A DNA stretch of 64,000 nt from positions 1-64,000 of the forward strand of contig JANLFQ010000003.1 of NCBI GenBank assembly GCA_024653355.1. The letters run 5' to 3'. Source of the stretch: a candidate division WOR-3 bacterium (lineage in GTDB: Bacteria; Hydrothermota; Tepidihabitantia; Tepidihabitantales; Tepidihabitantaceae). A program made the translations under genes and the position numbers. The notes under the pieces were generated by a model. That model worked only from the letters and a program-made list of their open reading frames with translations. It was not told where the DNA came from and did not search any database. This document shows positions 16,993-24,819 of the stretch, one piece after another (positions within the stretch are counted from its first letter, which is position 1; each line of letters begins with the position of its first letter).

Positions 16993-18603
16993 ATGAGTAA
17001 GAAGGTTATCATCCCGGTTTTCGGGATAGTGCTGGTGATTTGCGGAACAGTTTTTGCAGTTGATGGTACACTCTGGGTTCGCCGCTACGATGGACCCGGA
17101 CACGGTGATGACCAGGTTTGTGCGGTTTTAACCGATGCAGAGCGCAATGTGATTGTTGTGGGCACGGCATTAAGCACAACTACCGCTTACGACATTATTG
17201 TGTTTAAGTACTCTCCTGATGGGGACAGTGTCTGGGCAAAAAGGATTGCTGGGTCCGGGGCATCAAATGAGATAGCGGTTGCGGCCGCGATTGATGCGAC
17301 GGGTGCAGTTTATCTCACCGGCACAACCGGAACTTATCCAGACTATAACATTTTGACGATTAAACTCAATCCTGATGGCAGTGAGGTTTGGCGTGACATT
17401 TATCAGGGACCAGCGGGGAAGGACGACAGTCCAACCGCGCTGGCGATTGATGGAGCGGGCAATGTTTATGTGACCGGGTATGAGAAGAATGCGGACAATG
17501 TTGAGGACTATATTACCATTAAGTACAATGCCACCGGTGGAAGGGAATGGCACCAGAGTTACGATGGCGGGGGTGTGGATGTGAGCCGGGCGATTGCGGT
17601 TGGTACCGACGGTGCGGTTTATGTGACCGGTTCCAGTGTTCAGGGGGGGAACAACGACAACATCCTCACGGTGAAGTACACGGCGAACGGTGCTCAGGAG
17701 TGGGACAAATTTTATGGCAGTGACAGCACACCGGAAAACGGACTGGGTATTGCGGTTGATGGGTCTGGTGTTTATGTTGTGGGCAAGGGAGCAACCCGAC
17801 CTTTGCCTGCGCCCTATAAAATGATTGTGGTGAAGTACTCTACTGCGGGAAACCAGTTGTGGGCAAAGAGTTATACCGGTTCCAATCGCGGTGTAGAGCC
17901 GACCGGCCTGGCGCTTGGTAGTTCTGCTTTGTATGTAACAGGGACTGTTACCCAGTCTGCGAATACCGACATCTACACAGTTGCCTATAACAACGGAACC
18001 GGTGATACCCTATGGCTCCGGCTGTTCAATGCGCCTGCGAACAAGAACGATGTTGGGGGCGGAATTTTGCTTGACGGTCAGGGTCGGGTTCATATCATCG
18101 GGTCAGCCCAGAACGCGGCAAACAACTCGGACTACTGCCGGTTGCGCTACTCGCCGACCGGTGTGCTTCAGGGTAGCGGGCTTTACAACAGTTCTTACAA
18201 CAACGATGACAAAGGTGTTGCCATTGCGATTGATGCCCAGCAGGATGTTGTGGTAACCGGTGTGTCATTCGGTGGTTCGCCGGTTATGACCTATGACATT
18301 GTGACTGTAAAGTACGACTCAGCGGTTCCAGGCATCGCTGAGGCGCGGCAGTTAACCGCCCGTACTCAACCGGAACTGCGGCTCAAGCCCAATCCGGCAC
18401 AAAGTTCGGTGGTGATGCAACTTAACGGGACAGCAGGGGTGTTCAAAGTCTGGGCGGTGAACGGTGCGTTGTGCCGTGAGGGTTTGATTCGTGCCGGTTT
18501 GAAAGAGTACAGGTTGAGCCTTAATGGTCTGGTTCCGGGTGTTTATCTGGTTGAGGTTAAAGATGGGGCTATAAGCCGGCGGGCAAAGTTGATTGTTGAG
18601 TAG
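16993..18603 (+). CDS. SBBP-repeat beta-propeller protein with T9SS sorting domain
   Basis: The protein has 536 residues. Signal peptide MSKKVIIPVFGIVLVICGTVFA. It begins GTLWVRRYDGPGHGDD and then has about eight SBBP repeats, each with a D.xGxVYVTG...TVKYxxxGxxxWxxxY pattern. The sorting domain fills about residues 455-536: LRLKPNPAQSSVVMQL, FKVWAVNGALCREG, LNGLVPGVYLVEVK, AKLIVE. The strand corresponding to LYDxxGR is degenerate. It is related to the genes at 3993 and 47232, but the sorting domain here has its own sequence, so it did not take part in the recent copying. Own promoter and terminator. Confidence 0.85.
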   Translation: MSKKVIIPVFGIVLVICGTVFAVDGTLWVRRYDGPGHGDDQVCAVLTDAERNVIVVGTALSTTTAYDIIVFKYSPDGDSVWAKRIAGSGASNEIAVAAAIDATGAVYLTGTTGTYPDYNILTIKLNPDGSEVWRDIYQGPAGKDDSPTALAIDGAGNVYVTGYEKNADNVEDYITIKYNATGGREWHQSYDGGGVDVSRAIAVGTDGAVYVTGSSVQGGNNDNILTVKYTANGAQEWDKFYGSDSTPENGLGIAVDGSGVYVVGKGATRPLPAPYKMIVVKYSTAGNQLWAKSYTGSNRGVEPTGLALGSSALYVTGTVTQSANTDIYTVAYNNGTGDTLWLRLFNAPANKNDVGGGILLDGQGRVHIIGSAQNAANNSDYCRLRYSPTGVLQGSGLYNSSYNNDDKGVAIAIDAQQDVVVTGVSFGGSPVMTYDIVTVKYDSAVPGIAEARQLTARTQPELRLKPNPAQSSVVMQLNGTAGVFKVWAVNGALCREGLIRAGLKEYRLSLNGLVPGVYLVEVKDGAISRRAKLIVE

Positions 18604-18620
18604 GCTTATCCCGATATCTC

Positions 18621-18648
18621 AGGGGCGGGTTTTTACCCGCCCTTTTTG
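18621..18648 (+). terminator. Rho-independent terminator
   Basis: GGGGCGGGT / ACCCGCCC with a short T-rich loop, then TTTTT. Confidence 0.8.
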
Positions 18649-18683
18649 ATTGTGGGCAGTTTCAGGTTGTACCAAATTTTTGC

Positions 18684-18712
18684 TTGACAAAAGGGTCAGG
18701 GATTGGTATAAT
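18684..18712 (+). promoter_or_regulatory. Consensus promoter of the gene at 18851
   Basis: TTGACA (18684-18689), exactly 17 nt, TATAAT (18707-18712): a full match to the sigma-70 consensus, the best in the window. The leader is about 130 nt, with AAAGGAGG before the ATG. Confidence 0.9.
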
Positions 18713-18850
18713 TTACTCGCAGGGTTTGCCCCGTTGATAACAGCAGTCTGGGTTACGCTGCTTTAAGGGCAGGTTTGCTGTTGTCATCGGGTTTATAGTT
18801 TTGTAAACCCTCGCATAATGCAAAGGTAAAACTCAAAAAGGAGGCATAAG

Positions 18851-21800
18851 ATGACCAAAAAGTATAAAGCAGCCTGGCTGCTGGTGATTCTCGCCACCGC
18901 GGCGTTTGCGGCGTCACCGGTAATGTCGGCTGCAAAGGTCCACTACCACTGGGCGCCCACCGCCTTGCACGCGGAGCCCTGCACAGGGACCGACTGTGAT
19001 GAGGCGACAATCTGGCGTCCTGGCTCTGGACCGCATCCCCAGATTATCGGTGAAGGCACAGACGGCACCTGGGTGTCGGTTCCGGCACCATCAAGCAACG
19101 CAGACCGGATGTGCTCGGCAAACCCCTACGATGCGGTCAACAATATGGTGTATATGATTGGTGGTGACCCGGCAGGTTACTACGGTGTTGCCTACTGCCA
19201 GCGGTTCAATCCGGTTACCAACACCTGGACCAACCTTGCTGATATGCCTGGTGCCCGCACCTGGCTTGATGGTGAAGGTTCGTACTGCCGGCACTTAGGT
19301 AAAATCTACATCGCGGGTGGGTACACCGGTTCTGCCAACAACCAGATGTACATCTACGACATCGCAACCAATCAATGGACAACCGGTGCAACGATGCCTT
19401 CTGCCACGCTTGCCTATATGTCTGGCATCTGGAACGACTCGTTAATCTACATTATGGGTGGCACCGGTCCATCGCTTTCCGGCTCCAATGTGGTTCAGGT
19501 TTACAATGTGAACCGAAACACCTGGGCGACCGCAACCGCTATGCCTGAAGCGGGTGATATGGGTTCGGGCACAATCGTGGGCGATACCATCTACATTACG
19601 AACGCGTACAACCGGTCGAGCGGGGCGCTCTGGACGACGGCGCGTAAGGGTGCAATCAACCCGTCCAACCCGCTTTCCATCACCTGGTCAAACTGGACCG
19701 GTGTTGACCCACTGGGATTCAACGGTGGCACAACCCAGTGTCAGGGCTGGGTTTACCGTCTGGGCGGTTATACTAGCCTAACTGGAAGTGCGCACAAGCG
19801 CGGCTGGCGTTACAACATCTCAACCGGCCAGGTTGAGACCCTGCCCTGGTTGCCAAGCCCACCGTCAACCGGTGTTGCCCGCTGCAACTTCCTGTCCCAT
19901 GTAGACGTGAGCAACGAACTTTTCAAGATTGCGGGTGATGACGAAGGAGACTGGAGCACGCCGAACAACACCTATTACCGGAATCAGTTCACACCACCGC
20001 ACGATGTCGGCGTTTCAAAGATTGTTGAGCCATCTTCCCCGAAACTGGAAATCGGTGTGCCGGTGACACCGACGATTATGGTGAAGAACTACGGGTTGAA
20101 CAAGGAGTACAACTTCCCGGTTACCTTCCGGGTTGATTCTGCCGGGGAGTTGATTTACGAGGAGGCGTTGCTCGTTGACTCCATCGCACCGAATGAAGAG
20201 GTTACGATTGTGTTCCCCAGCGACTGGACACCGAACTGTGCACTGTGGTCGGGCTACACGGTTTACGCCTTTACCTATCTCACCGGCGATGCGATTCGCA
20301 ATAACGACACCTGCAAAATGTACACGATTCACACCGTTGACACCGTGTACTCCTACCGTTCCAGCAGTGCGCCATCAATTGATGGCTACATTGCGTCCGG
20401 TGAGTGGGATGACGCGTACTATGTGAGCGCACCTAATGTGTTCGGTTGGGAAGGCGACCCGTATCCGTGGAATGCGGCACGTGCCTGGTTTAAGCACGAT
20501 GGCAACTACCTGTACGCCGCCTATGCGATGCCGCTCGCTAATATCCGGGACATCGGTGACCAGATTGGCTTCTATCTTGATGAGAACAACGATGGCCAGT
20601 GGGCAACCGACAACTCAGAAGGCAACTACTGGTTCTGGGTGAACGGCTCAGGAGTTGATGAGGTGCTGTATCGGCCCATCACACCGAGCGGAGTCGGGAC
20701 CGCTGGTGTGGCACCCGGGGCGCAGTTGGTAACCGGCACATTCAACGGCTATCTGGTTTTTGAAACCAAGGTACCGTTTGGGGTGCTGCCTTATCAGTTG
20801 AATATGAACCCGTCTGGTGACACGGGCAAACTCTGGTTCTTTGAACTGGACAATAACCGGTTCTTTGGCTGGTGGCCCGTTGATATGCCGGCTGACTCCT
20901 GGCAGGTGCCTTTGATGTACGGCACCTTGATTCTCAAGACCCTGCAGACCGGTGATGTGGGTGTGAAGTCAATCGATGCCCCGCGCAATGCTCGTCCGGG
21001 CGATGCGGTTGTGCCCAAGGCGACCTGGAAGAACTTTGGCACAACATCAATGAACTTCACCGCCTACTACCTGATGAACGACCCGAGTGGGACAAGGGTT
21101 TACACCGAATCTCAGACCGCGACCCTTGCGGGTGGGGCTGAGGTGCAGTTGACCTTCCCGTCCTATGTGGTCAACACCGAGGGTGACTGGGCGGTTAAGT
21201 GCTCAACCGTTGCCGGCGGTGATGTCAATCCGGCAAACGACATCAAGACCGGCACATTCCGGGTGAGCACCGCGCCACCGGTAACTCCGGGCTGGGTTGA
21301 GGTGAAGTCAATTCCGGGCGCAACGAAGGACGGCGCATTCCTCGCATTCAATCCGGACAACGGGTTGATTTATGCGGCGCGCGGCAACAAGTCGGGTGAC
21401 TTCTACGCCTATGACCCGAATGCGGACAGTGCCGGTAACTGGACAACACTGACTTCAATTCCTGCAACCGAAGGCAAACTGCCGGCAAAGGGTGCGAACG
21501 GCTGCTATGGTGACGGCTATGTGTATGCGACAATCGGTAACAACACCCAGGGCTTCCTGCGTTACTCGGTTGAAGGAAACGCCTGGGAGCCGCTGACGCC
21601 GGTACCGCTGGGTGCCAGTGGTAAGAAGGTCAAGGGCGGCACCGACCTGGTGTATGTTGACGGCTATGTGTACCTGCTGAAGGGTTACAAGACTGACTTC
21701 TTCCGGTACAATGTCGCAGCCGCTGCCTGGGAGTCGCTGCCTTCGGCGCCGGCTGGTGCTCGACCCAAGTGGGACAAGGGCTCCTGGCTGGTCTGGGACG

Positions 21801-22513
21801 GTGCAAACACGCTCTACGCTCACAAGGCGAAGTACGGTGAGATGTGGGCGTTTGACCTGACAACCCAGCAGTGGGGCACGAGTGCGCTTCCGGGAATGCC
21901 GACTTCCAGCTCCAAGACCGGCAAGAACAAGAAGTCTAAGGATGGTGCCGACGGCGCCTACTACAACGGCTACATCTATGCGCTCAAGGGTGGCAACACC
22001 TGCGAGTGGTGGCGTTGTGAAGTGGGTACGGGCACCTACACCTGGACCGAACTTGACCCGATGCCCGAGGTTGGTTCAACCGCCAAGAAGAAACGGGTTA
22101 AGGCGGGTGGTGCGCTTGCCGGCTACGGTGCCAACCCAATCTTCTTTGCCCTGAAGGGTGGCAAGACCCAGGAGTTCTGGCGCTACTTTGACACGACCGT
22201 GGTTGTGTTCGCCGCGCAGCCGGAGCGCTCGGGCGTGATGGCGGAGCAGGTGAATGCGAACCGGTTCGGGTTCAGCGTGGCGCCGAATCCGGTGGTTAAG
22301 GGTTATGGCTTGCTCTCCTACAGCGTGCCGCAGCAGGCAACGGCGCGGTTGACGGTGTACGATGTGACCGGTCGAGATGTGATGCATCTCTCCTTTGTTG
22401 CGTCGGGTACCGGTACGCGCAACCTTGACCTGCGGTCGCTGGCAGCGGGTGTGTATCTGGTGAAGTTTGAGAGCGCCGGATACAATGCGAGCCAGAAGCT
22501 CATCGTCCGGTAA
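18851..22513 (+). CDS. Large Kelch/CARDB surface protein with CBM9-like domain and T9SS sorting domain
   Basis: The protein has 1220 residues. Signal peptide at residues 1-25 (WLLVILATAAFAA). Residues about 70-380 are Kelch repeats (NMVYMIGGDP, NTWTNLADMPGAR, KIYIAGGYTGSANN, NQWTTGATMPSAT). A CARDB-type Ig domain follows at about 385-495. Residues about 500-690 start SIDGYIASGEWDDAYY, typical of the CBM9/DOMON-like carbohydrate-binding fold. A second CARDB domain spans about 700-810. A second Kelch-like set (about 815-1120) has units with KGxxTxEFWRY and LDPMPEVGST, shared with the gene at 47232. The sorting domain closes the protein: FSVAPNPVVKGYG, LTVYDVTGRDV, LAAGVYLVKF, KLIVR. A consensus promoter suggests high expression. 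Confidence 0.85.
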   Translation: MTKKYKAAWLLVILATAAFAASPVMSAAKVHYHWAPTALHAEPCTGTDCDEATIWRPGSGPHPQIIGEGTDGTWVSVPAPSSNADRMCSANPYDAVNNMVYMIGGDPAGYYGVAYCQRFNPVTNTWTNLADMPGARTWLDGEGSYCRHLGKIYIAGGYTGSANNQMYIYDIATNQWTTGATMPSATLAYMSGIWNDSLIYIMGGTGPSLSGSNVVQVYNVNRNTWATATAMPEAGDMGSGTIVGDTIYITNAYNRSSGALWTTARKGAINPSNPLSITWSNWTGVDPLGFNGGTTQCQGWVYRLGGYTSLTGSAHKRGWRYNISTGQVETLPWLPSPPSTGVARCNFLSHVDVSNELFKIAGDDEGDWSTPNNTYYRNQFTPPHDVGVSKIVEPSSPKLEIGVPVTPTIMVKNYGLNKEYNFPVTFRVDSAGELIYEEALLVDSIAPNEEVTIVFPSDWTPNCALWSGYTVYAFTYLTGDAIRNNDTCKMYTIHTVDTVYSYRSSSAPSIDGYIASGEWDDAYYVSAPNVFGWEGDPYPWNAARAWFKHDGNYLYAAYAMPLANIRDIGDQIGFYLDENNDGQWATDNSEGNYWFWVNGSGVDEVLYRPITPSGVGTAGVAPGAQLVTGTFNGYLVFETKVPFGVLPYQLNMNPSGDTGKLWFFELDNNRFFGWWPVDMPADSWQVPLMYGTLILKTLQTGDVGVKSIDAPRNARPGDAVVPKATWKNFGTTSMNFTAYYLMNDPSGTRVYTESQTATLAGGAEVQLTFPSYVVNTEGDWAVKCSTVAGGDVNPANDIKTGTFRVSTAPPVTPGWVEVKSIPGATKDGAFLAFNPDNGLIYAARGNKSGDFYAYDPNADSAGNWTTLTSIPATEGKLPAKGANGCYGDGYVYATIGNNTQGFLRYSVEGNAWEPLTPVPLGASGKKVKGGTDLVYVDGYVYLLKGYKTDFFRYNVAAAAWESLPSAPAGARPKWDKGSWLVWDGANTLYAHKAKYGEMWAFDLTTQQWGTSALPGMPTSSSKTGKNKKSKDGADGAYYNGYIYALKGGNTCEWWRCEVGTGTYTWTELDPMPEVGSTAKKKRVKAGGALAGYGANPIFFALKGGKTQEFWRYFDTTVVVFAAQPERSGVMAEQVNANRFGFSVAPNPVVKGYGLLSYSVPQQATARLTVYDVTGRDVMHLSFVASGTGTRNLDLRSLAAGVYLVKFESAGYNASQKLIVR

Positions 22514-22530
22514 GGCAACCGGTTAAAAGT

Positions 22531-22561
22531 GAAGGGGGGCTTTAAGCCCCCCTTCTTTTTT
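22531..22561. terminator. Bidirectional terminator between convergent genes
   Basis: Stem AAGGGGGGCTT / AAGCCCCCCTT with almost no loop beyond TA, then CTTTTTTT on the plus strand. The minus-strand gene ends at 22577, so the hairpin can serve both. Confidence 0.8.
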
Positions 22562-22576
22562 ATTTAAGTTGTTAAA

Positions 22577-23122
22577 TTAATGGATGACGAGGAAACGGCG
22601 CACGATGTTGGGCTGCTCTTTTGAGCGGATGAAGTAAACTCCCGGTGCCAGGGTACGGGAGCGCACCACCATTCCGGAGGCGTTCAGGATTTCAATCCCG
22701 GTGTTGGCAAGCAGGTTGTTGAGCATTGCAGGAAAGGCGATTGCGCCCGGAATCTCTTCAATGCCGGTCTGACCCACGAACTTAATTTTGACCAGGTCAA
22801 AGGGCGGTGGGAACGAATACCAGGAGTCGGAAACAGGACGGTAAATGCTGTCCGTAATCGGCATCCCGGCAACATTTGCGGAGTATTTTATTATTGCGGG
22901 CCAGCCCGGAAACTCGGGGAACTGGAATTGATTGGTTTCTCCCGGGTTTGCTGCCCAGCCCGGGGTTGGTATCCAGGTTCCGGTAGAGCCGTAGAAGAAA
23001 TAGACCGAATCCACTTCCACCGGTTCAGTCTCGGTCGTCAGGTAGCCGGTAATCTGCCACTGGGCGGTGCTCAGCGTCACCAGTCCCAGAGCGATGAGGA
23101 CGATAAAGAACTTATGCTTCAA
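22577..23122 (-). CDS. Small T9SS cargo protein, paralogue of the gene at 15657
   Basis: The protein has 181 residues. Signal peptide MKHKFFIVLIALGLVTLSTAQ. Short body with GYLTTETEPVEVDSVYFF, PTPGWAANPGETNQFQFPEF and DSIYRPVSDSWYSFPPP. It is parallel in order and spacing to the protein at 15657. The C-terminal sorting domain is reduced: the PNP strand is missing and only GIEILNASGMVVRSRTLAPG, VYFIRS and RRFLVIH remain, a truncated form also seen at 27400. Whether this is still recognised by the T9SS is uncertain. RBS AAGGAGG. Function unknown. Confidence 0.75.
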   Translation of the reverse strand: MKHKFFIVLIALGLVTLSTAQWQITGYLTTETEPVEVDSVYFFYGSTGTWIPTPGWAANPGETNQFQFPEFPGWPAIIKYSANVAGMPITDSIYRPVSDSWYSFPPPFDLVKIKFVGQTGIEEIPGAIAFPAMLNNLLANTGIEILNASGMVVRSRTLAPGVYFIRSKEQPNIVRRFLVIH

Positions 23123-23146
23123 AATTACCTCCTTTTTTATGCATTT

Positions 23147-23175
23147 AGTTTAGTTACGCCCCTTTTTAATGTCAA
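23147..23175 (-). promoter_or_regulatory. Promoter of the minus-strand gene at 22577-23122
   Basis: On the minus strand, TTGACA (23175-23170), 17 nt, TAAACT (23152-23147), followed by AAAGGAGG. Confidence 0.75.
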
Positions 23176-23295
23176 GGAAAAAAGTTTGGTTTGTTTACGC
23201 CCCTAAGACAAAGGAACAGGTTTGTCCGGTAAAATTTGTTGGTCAGTTGTGATGGAAAAAGTTAAAACAGTGATTAACTTTTTCGTTTTTCAAAC

Positions 23296-23317
23296 CTGTA
23301 TACTTTAAAGTATACAG
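23296..23317. promoter_or_regulatory. Perfect 22-bp palindrome, possible operator
   Basis: CTGTATACTTT followed by its exact inverse AAAGTATACAG. It lies in the 755-bp gap 23123-23877, about 120 bp upstream of the -35 box of the minus-strand gene and 300 bp before the plus-strand promoter. It could be a repressor-binding site. With no loop it is a weak RNA hairpin. Confidence 0.5.
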
Positions 23318-23378
23318 CAATAAACGGGTGTTTTTATGTGTAACACATTGTAATTTGGATTGTTAACACAATGAGACC

Positions 23379-23430
23379 CAATTTTCCCTACCCAACCCCG
23401 GTACGGTCTCGGGGATGGTATGGGAAATTG
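23379..23430. other. Inverted-repeat element in the intergenic region
   Basis: The outer arms CAATTTTCCCTACC (23379-23392) and GGTATGGGAAATTG (23417-23430) pair almost completely, and the inner arms CCCCG/CGGGG (23396-23400, 23410-23414) continue the fold. It has no T-tract and is not a terminator. A 36-codon open frame (23415-23525, ATG...GIDAGCDEGVRTG, stop) overlaps its right arm; with no RBS I do not call it a gene. Confidence 0.5.
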
Positions 23431-23596
23431 AGTTTGAGGTGGTTTTCCGCGCAGGGGTTGATTTACCGGCGCCTATTGCGGTCGGTATTGACGCCGGCTG
23501 TGATGAAGGGGTAAGGACGGGCTGAAAAACGGTGGCGAAGTTGAGGGGTAGACTGGTTGCTAATTGGAAGGGGTGATGTTATCCCGATATTCGGGC

Positions 23597-23625
23597 TTGA
23601 CCGAACTTAAATTTACCGATAGAAT
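23597..23625 (+). promoter_or_regulatory. Promoter of the methyltransferase unit, with adjacent palindrome
   Basis: TTGACC (23597-23602), 17 nt, TAGAAT (23620-23625). A CCCGA-TAT-TCGGG palindrome (23583-23595) ends one base before the -35 box, a position suited to a regulator. The predicted start near 23632 gives a leader of about 245 nt. Confidence 0.65.
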
Positions 23626-23662
23626 CTGTTAGGTGAACAGTAGGCAAAAGGTTGTTCGCAGG

Positions 23663-23811
23663 AGGTGGCGTAGATGAGGCGCTCCTTTTACCGGAGCGGT
23701 CTGCTCCACCTTCAGATGCAGAAAAACGCGGTTCGGTTAGTTTCGTTTAAGCAGTTAAAGACCGGCAGGCAGGAAAGATGAAACTCCGGTTCTGTACCGG
23801 CGGTCTGCCGG
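23663..23811 (+). ncRNA. Strongly folded 5' leader of unknown class (candidate cis-regulatory RNA)
   Basis: Two nested hairpins lie between the promoter and the methyltransferase start. Hairpin 1 (23663-23711): AGGTGG/CCACCT, then GTAGA/TCTGC (one G-U pair), then CGCTCC/GGAGCG around a 7-nt loop. Hairpin 2 (23762-23811): CCGGCAG/CTGCCGG enclosing CCGGT-TCTGT-ACCGG. Neither is followed by a T-tract. The RBS AAAGGAGG at 23868 lies 57 nt beyond. I compared it by eye with SAM-I, cobalamin, glycine, tmRNA and RNase P consensus elements and saw no match. Confidence 0.5.
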
Positions 23812-23877
23812 CGCGAGAAAATCAGCACAAACTAAAAACCCAACTAAAAACCAACCAACCAAACAAAAGGAGGTAAG

Positions 23878-24669
23878 ATGGCAAAGCGTTACGACTATAC
23901 CGGTAAAGATGTGCAGGAGGTTTACGACGGTCCGGGTGGTCTGCTCTGGGAGGCGGTAATGGGTGAGCAGATTCACTCAGGTGGACCTGATGCCACTGAC
24001 CGGCTGGCACAGGCGCTGGGTCTGAAGCCCGGGATGCATGTGCTTGATGTGTGCAGTGCGCTGGGCGCACCGGCAAGGCAGATCGCCCAGAAGTATGGGG
24101 TCAAAGTTACCGGTCTTGACTTCACAAAGACAATGCTGGAAAAGGCGCGGCAGCGGACCAAAGAGGCGGGTCTTGACCATCTGATTACCTTTGTTGAAGG
24201 CAATGCGCTTGATATGCCGTTCAAGGCGAACACCTTTGATGTGGTCTGGGGGCAGGAGGCGTGGTGCTATGTGACCGACAAGGAACTGCTGGCGCGGGAG
24301 TGCTATCGGGTGCTGAAGCCAGGCGGGAAGATTGGTTTTACCGACTGGGTGATTACTGGAAAGGTGGAGGAGGATTTGCTGGCAAAACTTTACGAGTCGA
24401 TGGCGTTTCCTTATATGGAGACCTTTGAAGGCTGGCAGGAGGTTCTGCGCCGTGCCGGGTTTAAAATCCTTGATGCCCAGGACCAGACTGAGGAGTTCGC
24501 CCGCTGCTTTGATGATTACAAGGTGATGGTGGAGGAGAAACTGAAGCCGACAATTCTTCAGAACTTCGGCAACGACCTTTACCAGTTTGCGGTGAATTTA
24601 GTTAATATGTGGCGGGATGCGGCGCATCGGCATCAGGTGGGCAGAGGCTTTTACATCGGGCAGAAGTGA
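23878..24669 (+). CDS. Class I SAM-dependent methyltransferase, possibly N-methyltransferase of glycine/sarcosine type
   Basis: The protein has 263 residues. Motif I is VLDVCSALGAPAR near residues 55-67 (the usual GxGxG is SALGAP here). The acidic motif II is GLDFTKTML near 79-87, followed by EGNALDMPFKANTFDVVWGQEA and the post-motif RVLKPGGKIGFTDWV. This pattern occurs in glycine/sarcosine/dimethylglycine and phosphoethanolamine N-methyltransferases, but the substrate cannot be fixed from sequence. It begins a probable operon ending with selD and is preceded by the folded leader. The RBS AAAGGAGG is strong. Cytoplasmic. Confidence 0.8.
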   Translation: MAKRYDYTGKDVQEVYDGPGGLLWEAVMGEQIHSGGPDATDRLAQALGLKPGMHVLDVCSALGAPARQIAQKYGVKVTGLDFTKTMLEKARQRTKEAGLDHLITFVEGNALDMPFKANTFDVVWGQEAWCYVTDKELLARECYRVLKPGGKIGFTDWVITGKVEEDLLAKLYESMAFPYMETFEGWQEVLRRAGFKILDAQDQTEEFARCFDDYKVMVEEKLKPTILQNFGNDLYQFAVNLVNMWRDAAHRHQVGRGFYIGQK

Positions 24670-24803
24670 GACGGCGTATCCTGTTCTGGGTGCTGATTGG
24701 GCTCGGTGCTGGGGCGCTGATTTTTGGCTCTTTAGTTGGCGCCTGGGCACGCATTGGCTACTTCAGCAGCCAGATATGCCTCTCCTGTATGGGCATGGTT
24801 TAG
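24666..24803 (+). CDS. 45-residue membrane microprotein with C-terminal CxxC
   Basis: A GTG start at 24666 overlaps the methyltransferase stop (GTGA), the classic sign of coupled translation. The product has MRRR at the N-terminus, one membrane helix (ILFWVLIGLGAGALIFGSLVG, about residues 5-25) and the tail SSQICLSCMGMV with Cys38 and Cys41. By the positive-inside rule the tail would face the periplasm, a place for a redox or metal-binding pair. The next two genes encode exported thioredoxin-like CxxC proteins. No family recognised. The length, coupling and bias of this short frame support a real gene. Confidence 0.6.
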   Translation: MRRRILFWVLIGLGAGALIFGSLVGAWARIGYFSSQICLSCMGMV

Positions 24804-24819
24804 GAAAAAGGAGGTGTTT

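Noticed and set aside
23415-23525. A 36-codon frame (ends GIDAGCDEGVRTG)
   Set aside because: It overlaps an inverted repeat and lacks an RBS; kept only as a note.
24667-24700. TGA of the methyltransferase as a selenocysteine codon, prompted by selD nearby
   Set aside because: Read-through gives only nine codons before another stop, and GTGA coupling to the microprotein explains the site.
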